Of a stretch of 64,000 bases of DNA, positions 48,111-55,604 are shown piece by piece. The stretch comes from Clostridium sp. 12(A) (GTDB taxonomy: Bacteria; Bacillota; Clostridia; Lachnospirales; Lachnospiraceae): the NCBI GenBank assembly GCA_000526575.1, contig JAGI01000002.1, positions 1 through 64,000 of the forward strand. The letters run 5' to 3'. Numbering within the stretch: position 1 is the stretch's first letter; each line of letters opens with the position of its first letter. A program made the position numbers and the translations under genes. The notes under the pieces were generated by a model. It did not search any database, was not told the DNA's origin, and saw nothing but the letters and a program-made list of their open reading frames with translations.

Positions 48111-48121
48111 ATTACAGTAAT
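48111..48121. promoter_or_regulatory. Candidate LysR box
   Basis: ATTAC-A-GTAAT is a perfect inverted repeat in the LysR/dehydrogenase intergenic region, roughly matching the T-N11-A core of LysR sites. It is 115 bases from both genes. A computed motif search against orthologous regions would be needed to support it. Confidence 0.35.
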
Positions 48122-48236
48122 GAAAATTATCAATTTATTATAAAAACAAAAGGATGATACACTGGAATTACGATGTGAAGACGTGACAAATGCGAATTCA
48201 TGGTCACAGGGAAGAAAGAGAAAGAAGGTGTTACAT

Positions 48237-49181
48237 ATGATTCAAACGATTGCCGTCATAGGAGCCGGTACCATGGGGCATGCCATTGCGGGATGCTTTG
48301 CCTTATATGGATATCATGTTTCCATATACGAAAGCTTTGAAGAGGTACGAAGTACCTGCAAGGAAAAAATCAGAAAACAGTTTGAATTTCTCCAGGAGGA
48401 AGGGCTGATGGAGCCAGCCAAAGCAGAACCATCTTTGGCTAACATAGAGACCTATGATGATCTTGAGTCCGCCGTAAAGGAGGCAGATTATATTATTGAA
48501 GCCATTCCGGAAAGACTGGATTTAAAGCAGCAGCTTTTTGAGAGCCTTATTAAGCATGCACCCGCTGACGCGATCATCGCCAGTAACACATCAAGCATAG
48601 GGTTTTCAGATTTAACTGCCAATATGGCTGAGAAGGATAAAGCCAGGACCATGGTATGCCACTGGTATAACCCGGCTCATTTAATTCCTCTGGTGGAGCT
48701 GTCATTTTTCGGAAATATGCCGGAAAGCCGCTATCAGGAGGTGGAGGACCTTTACCGCTCCATTGAGAAACGTCCGGCAAAGGTAAAAAAGGACATTCCT
48801 GGACTTTTAGCCAACCGGATACAGCAGGGAATTGCAAGAGAGGTATTTTCTCTCATGGCTATGGGAGCGGCTGATCCAAAGGATATAGACACCGCTTTAA
48901 AATACGGACCGGCTTTTCGATATGCCACCACAGGACAGCTTGAGGTGACGGATTTCGGCGGGCTGGATATCTGGTGCACAGTTGGAGATAACCTCTTAGC
49001 TGTTATGGACCGGTCGGCAGAGGCAAGTCCACTGCTTCGGCAAAAGGTCATGGAAGGGAAGCTGGGCTTTAAGACGGGAGAGGGGTTCTTTACCTATCCG
49101 GAGGAGGAAAAGCAGGAGCTTCAGAATCAGTTTCATAAGCGTCTGATCAGGCAGCTTAAGGCCAGCAAGAATTACGATTAA
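48237..49181 (+). CDS. 3-hydroxyacyl-CoA-dehydrogenase-family, likely 3-hydroxy-5-oxohexanoate dehydrogenase
   Basis: A 314-residue dehydrogenase: N-terminal Rossmann motif AVIGAGTMGHAIAG, EAIPERLDLKQ and the ASNTSSIGFSDL segment of the 3HCDH family, C-terminal helical domain from ~185 (VKKDIPGLLANRIQQGIAREVF). Family members oxidise 3-hydroxyacyl-CoA, but those in phloroglucinol clusters oxidise free 3-hydroxy-5-oxohexanoate to 3,5-dioxohexanoate (triacetate) with NAD+ (HOHNDH). ATG 48237 has AAGGTG seven bases upstream; an upstream in-frame ATG gives 18 unrelated residues. First gene of the operon. The pathway role follows from its neighbours; carnitine-dehydrogenase-like activity is an alternative. 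Confidence 0.8.
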   Translation: MIQTIAVIGAGTMGHAIAGCFALYGYHVSIYESFEEVRSTCKEKIRKQFEFLQEEGLMEPAKAEPSLANIETYDDLESAVKEADYIIEAIPERLDLKQQLFESLIKHAPADAIIASNTSSIGFSDLTANMAEKDKARTMVCHWYNPAHLIPLVELSFFGNMPESRYQEVEDLYRSIEKRPAKVKKDIPGLLANRIQQGIAREVFSLMAMGAADPKDIDTALKYGPAFRYATTGQLEVTDFGGLDIWCTVGDNLLAVMDRSAEASPLLRQKVMEGKLGFKTGEGFFTYPEEEKQELQNQFHKRLIRQLKASKNYD

Positions 49182-49214
49182 AAGCAGAAAAATATATAAC
49201 ACGGAGGGGAAATT

Positions 49215-49562
49215 ATGATAAAGAGAACCATGGAAGAATTAAAAACCTACAACGCCCCAGGCCACTTCGGTATGACGGCTATGAGAATTCATGGGAAAGA
49301 GGAGACAGGAGCGGAGAAGTTCTGGATGGGGCTATCCACCTTTTTACCAGGTGGCGGTGCGGAATATGCCTATGAAGATAATCCCTTAGAGAAGGTCTAT
49401 TACGTCCTGGAAGGGGAAATGACGGTGACGGACAAAGCAGGGACGAAGTATGTGGTTCATCAGAACGAAAGCATTTCCTTAAGGCCCAATGAGGGACGGT
49501 ATTTAGTCAATGAATCCAACCGTCCGGCAAGTATGCTGGTCATCATCAACTATCCGGAATAG
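49215..49562 (+). CDS. Single-domain cupin protein
   Basis: A 115-residue protein with a single cupin barrel: GGGAEYAYEDNPLEKVYYVLEGEMTV for motif 1 and NEGRYLVNESNRPASMLVII near motif 2. Motif 1 lacks the usual second His (GxHxHxE reads GGGAEYAYEDN), so metal binding may be altered or absent. It is 33 bases after the dehydrogenase and 15 before the reductase, so it is tightly embedded in the phloroglucinol operon. Its role is unknown; it might bind or stabilise a reactive diketone or enol intermediate, or be a sensor. I would not assign an enzyme activity. Confidence 0.8.
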   Translation: MIKRTMEELKTYNAPGHFGMTAMRIHGKEETGAEKFWMGLSTFLPGGGAEYAYEDNPLEKVYYVLEGEMTVTDKAGTKYVVHQNESISLRPNEGRYLVNESNRPASMLVIINYPE

Positions 49563-49577
49563 GAGGAAGAAATACAT

Positions 49578-50366
49578 ATGGTAAGCAAGGAATTTATGGG
49601 GGATTTATTTGACGTATCCGGCAAGGTTGCTCTTGTGACGGGAGCCACAGGAGCTTTGGGAAAAGCAGTCTCCATCGGTTACGGGCTGGCTGGAATGAAG
49701 GTCATGGTCACGGGACGCAAGGAAGAAACCTGCAAAGCGCTTTGTGAGGAGTTAAAGACACAGGGCATTGAGTGCGGATATTCCACAGGGGATCCGGCAG
49801 TGGAAACAGATGTCATTAAGGTGGTAAAGGATACCATCACCACATTTGGGGAAATCAACGTGCTGGTGACGGCAGCAGGATATAATAAGCCTCAGCCTAT
49901 TATAGAACAGGATTTATCAACCTGGAAGCAGATTATGGATTCCGACGTTCAGGGAACCTGGCTTTTTTGCAAATATGCAGGCGAACAGATGATTAAGCAG
50001 GGCAAGGGAGGAAAGGTCATTATGGTTTCCTCTGCCCGCTCCAAGATGGGCATGGCAAATTATACAGGTTACTGCACCGCAAAGGGCGGCATTGACTTAA
50101 TGGCTCAGTCTCTGGCCTGTGAGTGGACGGCGAAATATCACATCAATGTTAACACCATTAACCCTACGGTGTTCCGCTCTGACTTGACGGAGTGGATGTT
50201 TGATCCGGAAAGTGCTGTTTACCAGAATTTCTTAAAGCGGCTTCCCATCGGACGTCTGGGCGAGCCGGAAGATTTTGTGGGACCCTGCATTTTCCTGGCA
50301 TCAAAGGCCAGCGATTTCATGACAGGGGCCAATGTGGCAACAGACGGCGGGTATTGGGCCAATTAA
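49578..50366 (+). CDS. SDR-family reductase, likely phloroglucinol reductase
   Basis: A 262-residue short-chain dehydrogenase: NAD(P)-binding TGATGALG near residue 22, NAG-type AAGYNKPQ, catalytic Ser in VSSARSK and Tyr165-x3-Lys169 in TGYCTAKGG. In anaerobes the NADPH-dependent reductase of phloroglucinol to dihydrophloroglucinol (PGR) belongs to this family and sits beside a cyclase, BKACE and 3HCDH gene, exactly as here. TGRKEE after strand 2 (Arg in TGRK) fits NADPH preference. SD AGGAGGAAGAAATACAT. The alternative is a generic 3-oxoacyl-ACP reductase-like or gluconate dehydrogenase; context favours PGR. Confidence 0.82.
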   Translation: MVSKEFMGDLFDVSGKVALVTGATGALGKAVSIGYGLAGMKVMVTGRKEETCKALCEELKTQGIECGYSTGDPAVETDVIKVVKDTITTFGEINVLVTAAGYNKPQPIIEQDLSTWKQIMDSDVQGTWLFCKYAGEQMIKQGKGGKVIMVSSARSKMGMANYTGYCTAKGGIDLMAQSLACEWTAKYHINVNTINPTVFRSDLTEWMFDPESAVYQNFLKRLPIGRLGEPEDFVGPCIFLASKASDFMTGANVATDGGYWAN

Positions 50367-50425
50367 TTGGAGCCAAACCATTAAAACATACATAAATATA
50401 AAGTTAAATTTGGAGGTATACACCC

Positions 50426-51361
50426 ATGAGCAAGAAAGTATTTGTTGACTTAACCCATCCATTCAGTGCTGATATTCCCCGCTGGCCATATTTTGATAAG
50501 CCAGTCATTGACAATAAACATTCCCTGGCAAAGGGCGGTGTTCTCACCCAGTACATAGGCTGTACCATGCATACCGGAACCCATTGCGACGCGCCAAGAC
50601 ACGTCATGGAAAAGGAATTTGACGGGAAGCGTGCCCGTTATACTCATGAGATGCCTGTCGACGCTTATACCGGAGACGCTGTCTGTCTGGAAATTGAGAT
50701 TGAAGCCTGGGGGCTTATTACAGGTAAGCATTTGGAAGATGCATGCAGAAGAGCCAATATCAAACCAGAAGAACTGGAAGGCATGATTGTCTGCTTAAAC
50801 ACAGGAATGCACCGCAAGTTTGACGATTCCAAGGAGTATTACCATTATTCCTGCGGCACCGGTATTGAAGCCGGAAAATGGTTTGTGGAGCACAAGGTAA
50901 AATGTGTTGCCATGGATATGCAGGCCTTAGACCATCCCCTACACACCGCTATGGGCAACAACGGCATGACAAGAATGAATTTACTCGGCGCTTCCGGTAG
51001 ACCCATCACCGAGGAATATATTGAGAAATTCGGTGAGGAGGCCTATGCGGAATTCGATAAGGAATTGTACATCAAGCTTCACGGCAAGGAGGCTTATGAC
51101 AAGAAGTTCGGTGAACTGGAAGAGATCGGATGCTGGGGCACCTGGGAGCCATGTCATAAGGAAATGCTGGGACACGGTATTGTGGGTGTGGAGAACTTAG
51201 GCGGCAATTTAGATAAAGTTTCCGGAAAACGGTTCCGTTTTTATTGCTTCCCTCTCCGCTGGTACTTAGGCGACGGTTCCATGGCCCGTTGTGTGGCAGA
51301 AATCGAAGAGGATGATTTAAATGATGTTCCTGAAAGAACCTATCAGTATGGAGGATTTTAA
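50426..51361 (+). CDS. Cyclase-family hydrolase, likely dihydrophloroglucinol cyclohydrolase
   Basis: The 311-residue protein has the cyclase (PF04199-type, kynurenine-formamidase-like) metal motif HTGTHCDAPRH (His49 to His59) that binds divalent metals and activates water, and further conserved regions GTGIEAGKWFVEH and MQALDHPLHT. In phloroglucinol degradation a family member (DPGCH) opens the dihydrophloroglucinol ring to 3-hydroxy-5-oxohexanoate. It is longer than formamidases (about 210-260) with a C-terminal extension (~210-311) of its own. SD TTTGGAGGTATACACCC. The next gene's ribosome binding site lies in its last codons. A ring-opening role is from family and context. Confidence 0.85.
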   Translation: MSKKVFVDLTHPFSADIPRWPYFDKPVIDNKHSLAKGGVLTQYIGCTMHTGTHCDAPRHVMEKEFDGKRARYTHEMPVDAYTGDAVCLEIEIEAWGLITGKHLEDACRRANIKPEELEGMIVCLNTGMHRKFDDSKEYYHYSCGTGIEAGKWFVEHKVKCVAMDMQALDHPLHTAMGNNGMTRMNLLGASGRPITEEYIEKFGEEAYAEFDKELYIKLHGKEAYDKKFGELEEIGCWGTWEPCHKEMLGHGIVGVENLGGNLDKVSGKRFRFYCFPLRWYLGDGSMARCVAEIEEDDLNDVPERTYQYGGF

Positions 51362-51362
51362 C

Positions 51363-52196
51363 ATGGGAGATTTGAGCAATAAGGTGATTCTGACCGTAGC
51401 CACTACAGGCGCCTGGCCCACAAAAGAAATCACCCCCTACGTGCCCATTCAGCCTGCAGAGATCGCAGAAGAGGTTTACGCCTGCTGGAAAGCCGGAGCC
51501 TCCATGGCCCATATCCACGTAAGGGATGACGAAGCGAAAGCTTCCATGGATTACAGTAAATTCGAAGAGACTGTCCGCCTCATCCGTGATAAGAAGGATT
51601 GCGACATTGTGTTAAATTTAACAACCTCAGGAGGAATCGGATTAGACGATGAGATGAGAATCAGGCCCTTTAAAGAATTAAAGCCTGAGCTGGCTTCCTA
51701 TGACTGCGGCTCCATGAACTGGCAGAACAACTGCGTATTTGAGAACAGTCCTGCCTTTTTAGAAAAACTCGGCAACACCATGCAGGAAGCCGGTGTGAAG
51801 CCTGAAATTGAAATATTTGATGTCGGCATGATTTACAATGCCCTTTATTATTTAAAAAAAGGTGTCTTAAAAGCGCCTCTTCATTTTCAGTTCGTCTTAG
51901 GCGCGGCAGGAGGAATGCCTGCTACCGTAGAGAATCTGGTTTATTTAAAAAATCTCATACCCGAGGACTCCACCTGGAGTGCCCTTGGTATTGGGAAAGG
52001 CCATCTTCCTATTCTATACACAGCTCTGGCCCTTGGAGGAAATATCCGCGTGGGCATGGAAGATAACATCATGTACGGAAGGGGTGAGCTGGCAAAATCT
52101 AATGTGGAATTTGTGGAACGGGCAAAACGCATCATTCATGAATTCGGTAAAGAGGTAGCCACACCAGAGGAAACCAGACAGATTCTTGGTGTGTAG
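51363..52196 (+). CDS. BKACE (DUF849) enzyme, likely triacetate acetoacetate-lyase
   Basis: A 277-residue TIM-barrel beta-keto acid cleavage enzyme: zinc motif HIHVRDD (His50, His52), Glu in EIEIFDVGMI and the later ALGIGKGHLPIL and GGNIRVGMEDN. BKACE enzymes cleave beta-keto acids with acetyl-CoA, giving acetoacetate or acetoacetyl-CoA and a truncated product. In the phloroglucinol pathway (TAL) triacetate plus acetyl-CoA becomes acetoacetyl-CoA and acetoacetate. ATG 51363 is used with GGAGGATTTTAAC upstream, inside the cyclase stop region, one base after its stop, so translation is coupled. Other BKACE substrates (dehydrocarnitine, keto-aminohexanoate) are less consistent with the neighbours. 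Confidence 0.88.
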   Translation: MGDLSNKVILTVATTGAWPTKEITPYVPIQPAEIAEEVYACWKAGASMAHIHVRDDEAKASMDYSKFEETVRLIRDKKDCDIVLNLTTSGGIGLDDEMRIRPFKELKPELASYDCGSMNWQNNCVFENSPAFLEKLGNTMQEAGVKPEIEIFDVGMIYNALYYLKKGVLKAPLHFQFVLGAAGGMPATVENLVYLKNLIPEDSTWSALGIGKGHLPILYTALALGGNIRVGMEDNIMYGRGELAKSNVEFVERAKRIIHEFGKEVATPEETRQILGV

Positions 52197-52217
52197 CAAG
52201 GGAAGGGAAGAGAGAAC

Positions 52218-53396
52218 ATGAAAGAAGTAGTTATCGTAAGTGCTGCCAGGACAGCCATCGGCAGCTTTGGCGGCAGTCTTTTAGCCATCCCGGCGGTGGA
52301 ATTAGGAACTATAGCAGCAAAGGGTGCAATGGAACGGGGCCAAATAAAACCGGAACAAATAGATGAGGTCATTGTAGGAAATGTATTAAGTGCAGGCCTG
52401 GGGCAAAACGTGGCACGTCAGATATCCTTAAAGGCAGGAATTCCAGTGGGGATTCCTGCCATGGGAATCAGCAAGGTCTGTGGGTCAGGCTTAAGAGCAA
52501 TCACCCTGGCCACCCAGATTATTAAAGCTGGAGATGCAGACATCATCCTGGCAGGCGGAGCCGAGAGCATGTCAAATGCTCCCTATGTCTTAAGGAATCA
52601 CCGGTTGGGGCACAAGATGGGGAATGAAACTTTAGTGGATACCATGATTCAGGACGGACTTTGGGATGCATTTAACGATTATCATATGGGCGTCACAGCA
52701 GAAAATATTGCTAAGAGGTACAATATCACCAGACAGGAGCAGGACGCGTTTTCCGCAGAAAGCCAGCAAAGGGCTCAAAAAGCCATAGAAGCAGGCCGCT
52801 TTAAAGAAGAAATTGTTCCGGTTTCCATCCCAGTAAAAAAAGGTGAGCCAAAGATTTTTGATACCGACGAATTTCCCAGGTTTGGAACTACAGAAGAAAC
52901 CCTTTTAAAGCTTCGGCCATCGTTTTTAAAAGAAGGTACCGTTACCGCGGGCAACGCATCCGGCTTAAATGATGGGGCAGCCATGGTGATTCTTTGCTCC
53001 AAAGAAAAGGCTGAGGAATTAGGGTTACCGGTTATGGCACGGATTACGGGCTATGGCTCCGCAGGCGTGGAGCCGGAAGTTATGGGACTTGGCGTTGTGC
53101 CGGCTGCAACACTTGCCATGAAACAGGCCGGTATCACCTCGAGTGAGCTTGATTTGGCAGAAGCAAACGAAGCATTTGCAGCCCAGGCCATAGCGGTGTG
53201 CCGTGATTTAGGACTTGACCCGGCAAAGACGAACGTAAATGGCGGCGCCATCGCCTTAGGCCACCCAATCGGTGCATCCGGAGCAAGAATCCTGACCACC
53301 CTCCTTTATGAGATGGAGAAGCGGAATGCAAAAAAGGGCCTTGCCACCTTATGTATTGGCGGTGGAATGGGTACAGCAATCGTAGTGGAACGATAG
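52218..53396 (+). CDS. Acetyl-CoA acetyltransferase (thiolase)
   Basis: The 392-residue thiolase has the acyl-accepting Cys88 ([12 protein letters not shown]), His349 ([10 protein letters not shown]) and the second Cys379 (CIGGGMG), with the [10 protein letters not shown] motif. It would split acetoacetyl-CoA with CoA to two acetyl-CoA, the last step of phloroglucinol degradation; the reverse reaction also feeds butyrate formation. ATG 52218 with AAGGGAAGAGAGAAC upstream. It follows BKACE by 21 bases and precedes the CoA-transferase by 11 bases. Family identification is firm; direction in the cell is inferred. Confidence 0.95.
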   Translation: MKEVVIVSAARTAIGSFGGSLLAIPAVELGTIAAKGAMERGQIKPEQIDEVIVGNVLSAGLGQNVARQISLKAGIPVGIPAMGISKVCGSGLRAITLATQIIKAGDADIILAGGAESMSNAPYVLRNHRLGHKMGNETLVDTMIQDGLWDAFNDYHMGVTAENIAKRYNITRQEQDAFSAESQQRAQKAIEAGRFKEEIVPVSIPVKKGEPKIFDTDEFPRFGTTEETLLKLRPSFLKEGTVTAGNASGLNDGAAMVILCSKEKAEELGLPVMARITGYGSAGVEPEVMGLGVVPAATLAMKQAGITSSELDLAEANEAFAAQAIAVCRDLGLDPAKTNVNGGAIALGHPIGASGARILTTLLYEMEKRNAKKGLATLCIGGGMGTAIVVER

Positions 53397-53407
53397 GAGG
53401 AATGCGC

Positions 53408-54067
53408 ATGAAACAAGTTTCGACCCAGGAAGCGGTCGCTTCCATCAACGACGGAGCCATAATCATGATTGGAGGTTTCATGTCAAATGGAACTCCGGAA
53501 ATCCTGATTGATGCGCTGATAGAGAAAGATTTAAAGAATTTAACCATTATTGCAAATGACGGAGGTACTCTTGACACAGGAATCGGCCGTCTCATTAAAA
53601 CGGGAGCGGTCAGCCGTCTGATTGCCTCCCACATCGGCTTAAACCCGCTGACCGGACAGCTGATGAACGAGGGTAAGATGGAGGTGCAGCTTGTGCCCCA
53701 GGGAACTCTCGTAGAACAGATTCGTGCGGGAGGAGCAGGCCTTGGAGGCGTACTGACCCCTACAGGACTGGGGACGGAGATAGAAGAGGGGAAGCAGGTG
53801 ATTGAAGTGGATGGGAAGAACTTTATCCTTGAAAAGCCCCTAAAAGCTGATTTTGCTCTGATTCGTGCTTCGGTTGCCGATGAGAAAGGCAATTTATTTT
53901 ACCGGGCTACCACCAGGAATTTCAATCCCATGATGGCAACAGCGGCAGAAACAGTCATTGCAGCTGCCGAAGAGATTGTGGAAGTAGGAAGCATTCAGGC
54001 AGAAAGCGTAGCCACGCCTGGAATATTCGTGGACTTTCTTGTAGGAGGAGAACCTTATGTCGATTAA
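53408..54067 (+). CDS. atoD: Acetoacetate/butyrate CoA-transferase subunit A (AtoD-like)
   Basis: A 219-residue CoA-transferase alpha subunit: GAIIMIGGFMSNGTPE N-terminus with the family glycine-rich loop, GAGLGGVLTPTGLGTE (the conserved GxGGFLTPTGxGT) and the end EEIVEVGSIQ. It pairs with the beta subunit, whose start lies 11 bases before this stop. The pair moves CoA from acetyl- or butyryl-CoA to acetoacetate, needed to activate the free acetoacetate made by the BKACE step. ATG 53408 has AGGAGGA six bases upstream; an earlier in-frame start would overlap the thiolase gene. Confidence 0.92.
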   Translation: MKQVSTQEAVASINDGAIIMIGGFMSNGTPEILIDALIEKDLKNLTIIANDGGTLDTGIGRLIKTGAVSRLIASHIGLNPLTGQLMNEGKMEVQLVPQGTLVEQIRAGGAGLGGVLTPTGLGTEIEEGKQVIEVDGKNFILEKPLKADFALIRASVADEKGNLFYRATTRNFNPMMATAAETVIAAAEEIVEVGSIQAESVATPGIFVDFLVGGEPYVD

Positions 54068-54704
54068 GGAAACCATAGCAAGGCGTGTGGCAAAGGAGTT
54101 AAACGACGGAGATGTGGTGAATCTAGGAATAGGGCTTCCCACTATGGTTGCTGATTATATACCGGAGGGAATGACGATTCATCTCCAGTCTGAAAATGGA
54201 ATACTGGGTATGGGACCTGTGCCTGGAGCCGACGGCTATGATTCCAATATCGTCAATGCAGGAGGAAAACCTGTGACCGTGGAACATGGAGCCAGCTATT
54301 TTGACAGCGCGTTTTCTTTTGCTATTATACGAGGTGGACACGTGAATGTAACCGTTTTGGGAGCGCTGCAGGTGGATAAGCAAGGAAGCCTTGCAAGCCA
54401 TATTATACCTGGCAAGATGGTTCCGGGCATGGGGGGAGCCATGGATTTGGTTACAGGCTCTAAAAAAGTAATCATAGCCATGACCCACACAGCAAAGGAC
54501 GGTTCTCCTAAGATATTAAATAACATCACACTGCCCCCCACCGCAGTTTGTAAGGTCCACATAATAGTGACAGAGCTTGCTGTCATTGAAGTGACAAAGG
54601 AAGGCCTTCTCCTTACGGAGGTTTCTGTACATACAACGCCAAAAGAGGTGGCCGCAAAGACAGAAGCACCTCTCATTATGGCAGAAAACATTGGGCGCTT
54701 CTAA
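54057..54704 (+). CDS. atoA: Acetoacetate/butyrate CoA-transferase subunit B (AtoA-like)
   Basis: A 215-residue beta subunit with the catalytic glutamate motif SENGILGMGP (Glu in ENG forms the CoA thioester), VNLGIGLPTMVADY and GAMDLVTGSKKVI. The start overlaps the alpha subunit by 11 bases with GTAGGAGGAGAACCTT upstream. Together they form an alpha2beta2 or alpha4beta4 enzyme that couples acetoacetate activation to acetate release. It ends the core pathway; after it comes a 108-base gap before the PhlG-like gene. Confidence 0.92.
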   Translation: MSIKETIARRVAKELNDGDVVNLGIGLPTMVADYIPEGMTIHLQSENGILGMGPVPGADGYDSNIVNAGGKPVTVEHGASYFDSAFSFAIIRGGHVNVTVLGALQVDKQGSLASHIIPGKMVPGMGGAMDLVTGSKKVIIAMTHTAKDGSPKILNNITLPPTAVCKVHIIVTELAVIEVTKEGLLLTEVSVHTTPKEVAAKTEAPLIMAENIGRF

Positions 54705-54812
54705 CATGTTATGGAGCTTGAATTATTTAGTAAAATGAATTATAAATAGAGTTTAAAGAAACAATTGGGGTTTCTAATACCAACAATAAAATTAAGAACA
54801 GGAGATTGGAAT

Positions 54813-55604
54813 ATGGGGAAAAAAGTGGGCGTAAGCCAGGAAGAAAAGAACTTATCCTATTACAAATTTTTTGAACGACCTATGGCAGAGATTCCAGAGG
54901 AAAAACTGGCTCTGTTAGAAGGTCAGGGGGACAGGAAACCAGGAGTTCCATTTGAAAAAAGAAACCTCTATCTTGCCGGGGATGATGAAGCATACTGCCA
55001 GAGCGGCTATGGTGTCCATGAAGATGGTACTGGCTACGTATGCAATACCACCTACATGCCCGGAGTCACAGGAGAGATGCTGGATTGGTGGTTCCCATGG
55101 CATAGTGTAGGTTCTGATCTCCGTTATAAAATCTGGGACCCTGAGGATCATTGTTTTGCCAGAGCTGACCGCCCGGATTACGTCTGTGACCCGTTGGTCC
55201 CAATGAGGGAGAAGACATGGGGGGTCAACCACTACATAATGGAAGACATAGGCCCTGGTTTTGAATTCCTTAAGCTGTGCTTTAAAAGTCCGGCTGACTT
55301 TGGTTATGATTCCGCCATCGTCGGAAGTAAAGCCTGTGAGTCCCTGATTTGTGCCATCGGAGAGGGCTCCTGTGCCGCTGCCATGACTCATAAATGGTAC
55401 CCCTGTGAGGGAGGGGTGATGTTCTGCTCCCGCTTCTGGATCGGCTTTAAAATGGAACAGGGAGTCATGAAAAAAGCCCTGCCTGAAGGCGTAAAGGTCC
55501 CGGAAATCGTTACAAAAAGTCTTTTTGCCCACAACATTAAGGAATTTTCCAATCTGGCAGCCATTTTGCCGGAAGTGTACGCTCAGAACAAAGATAGTTT
55601 CTAA
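54813..55604 (+). CDS. PhlG / phloretin-hydrolase-like C-C hydrolase
   Basis: A 263-residue protein resembling the PhlG (2,4-diacetylphloroglucinol hydrolase) and Eubacterium ramulus phloretin hydrolase family, Zn enzymes that cleave the C-C bond between an acyl group and the phloroglucinol ring. Candidate ligands sit in the right segments: WWFPWHSVGSDLRYKIWDP (His97), YIMEDIGPG (Glu144), MTHKWYPCEGG (His193, Glu199). The fit with the neighbouring pathway is striking: its product would be phloroglucinol. ATG 54813 has CAGGAGATTGGAAT upstream. Its stop overlaps that of the convergent PucR gene by three bases. The acyl substrate (phloretin from flavonoids, or diacetylphloroglucinol) is not determined. 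Confidence 0.82.
   Translation: MGKKVGVSQEEKNLSYYKFFERPMAEIPEEKLALLEGQGDRKPGVPFEKRNLYLAGDDEAYCQSGYGVHEDGTGYVCNTTYMPGVTGEMLDWWFPWHSVGSDLRYKIWDPEDHCFARADRPDYVCDPLVPMREKTWGVNHYIMEDIGPGFEFLKLCFKSPADFGYDSAIVGSKACESLICAIGEGSCAAAMTHKWYPCEGGVMFCSRFWIGFKMEQGVMKKALPEGVKVPEIVTKSLFAHNIKEFSNLAAILPEVYAQNKDSF

Noticed and set aside
53134-53892. A 252-codon minus-strand frame across the thiolase/CoA-transferase junction
   Set aside because: It is a shadow of two well-identified genes, Ser/Pro-rich and without any recognisable domain or start site.
48237-54704. Carnitine-degradation operon (dehydrogenase plus BKACE plus CoA-transferase)
   Set aside because: The SDR, ring-opening cyclase and PhlG-like genes have no place in carnitine breakdown but fit phloroglucinol exactly; no betaine or carnitine transporter is present.
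54915-55532. A 205-codon minus-strand frame inside the PhlG-like gene
   Set aside because: Composition is that of an antisense frame; the plus-strand protein has family motifs.
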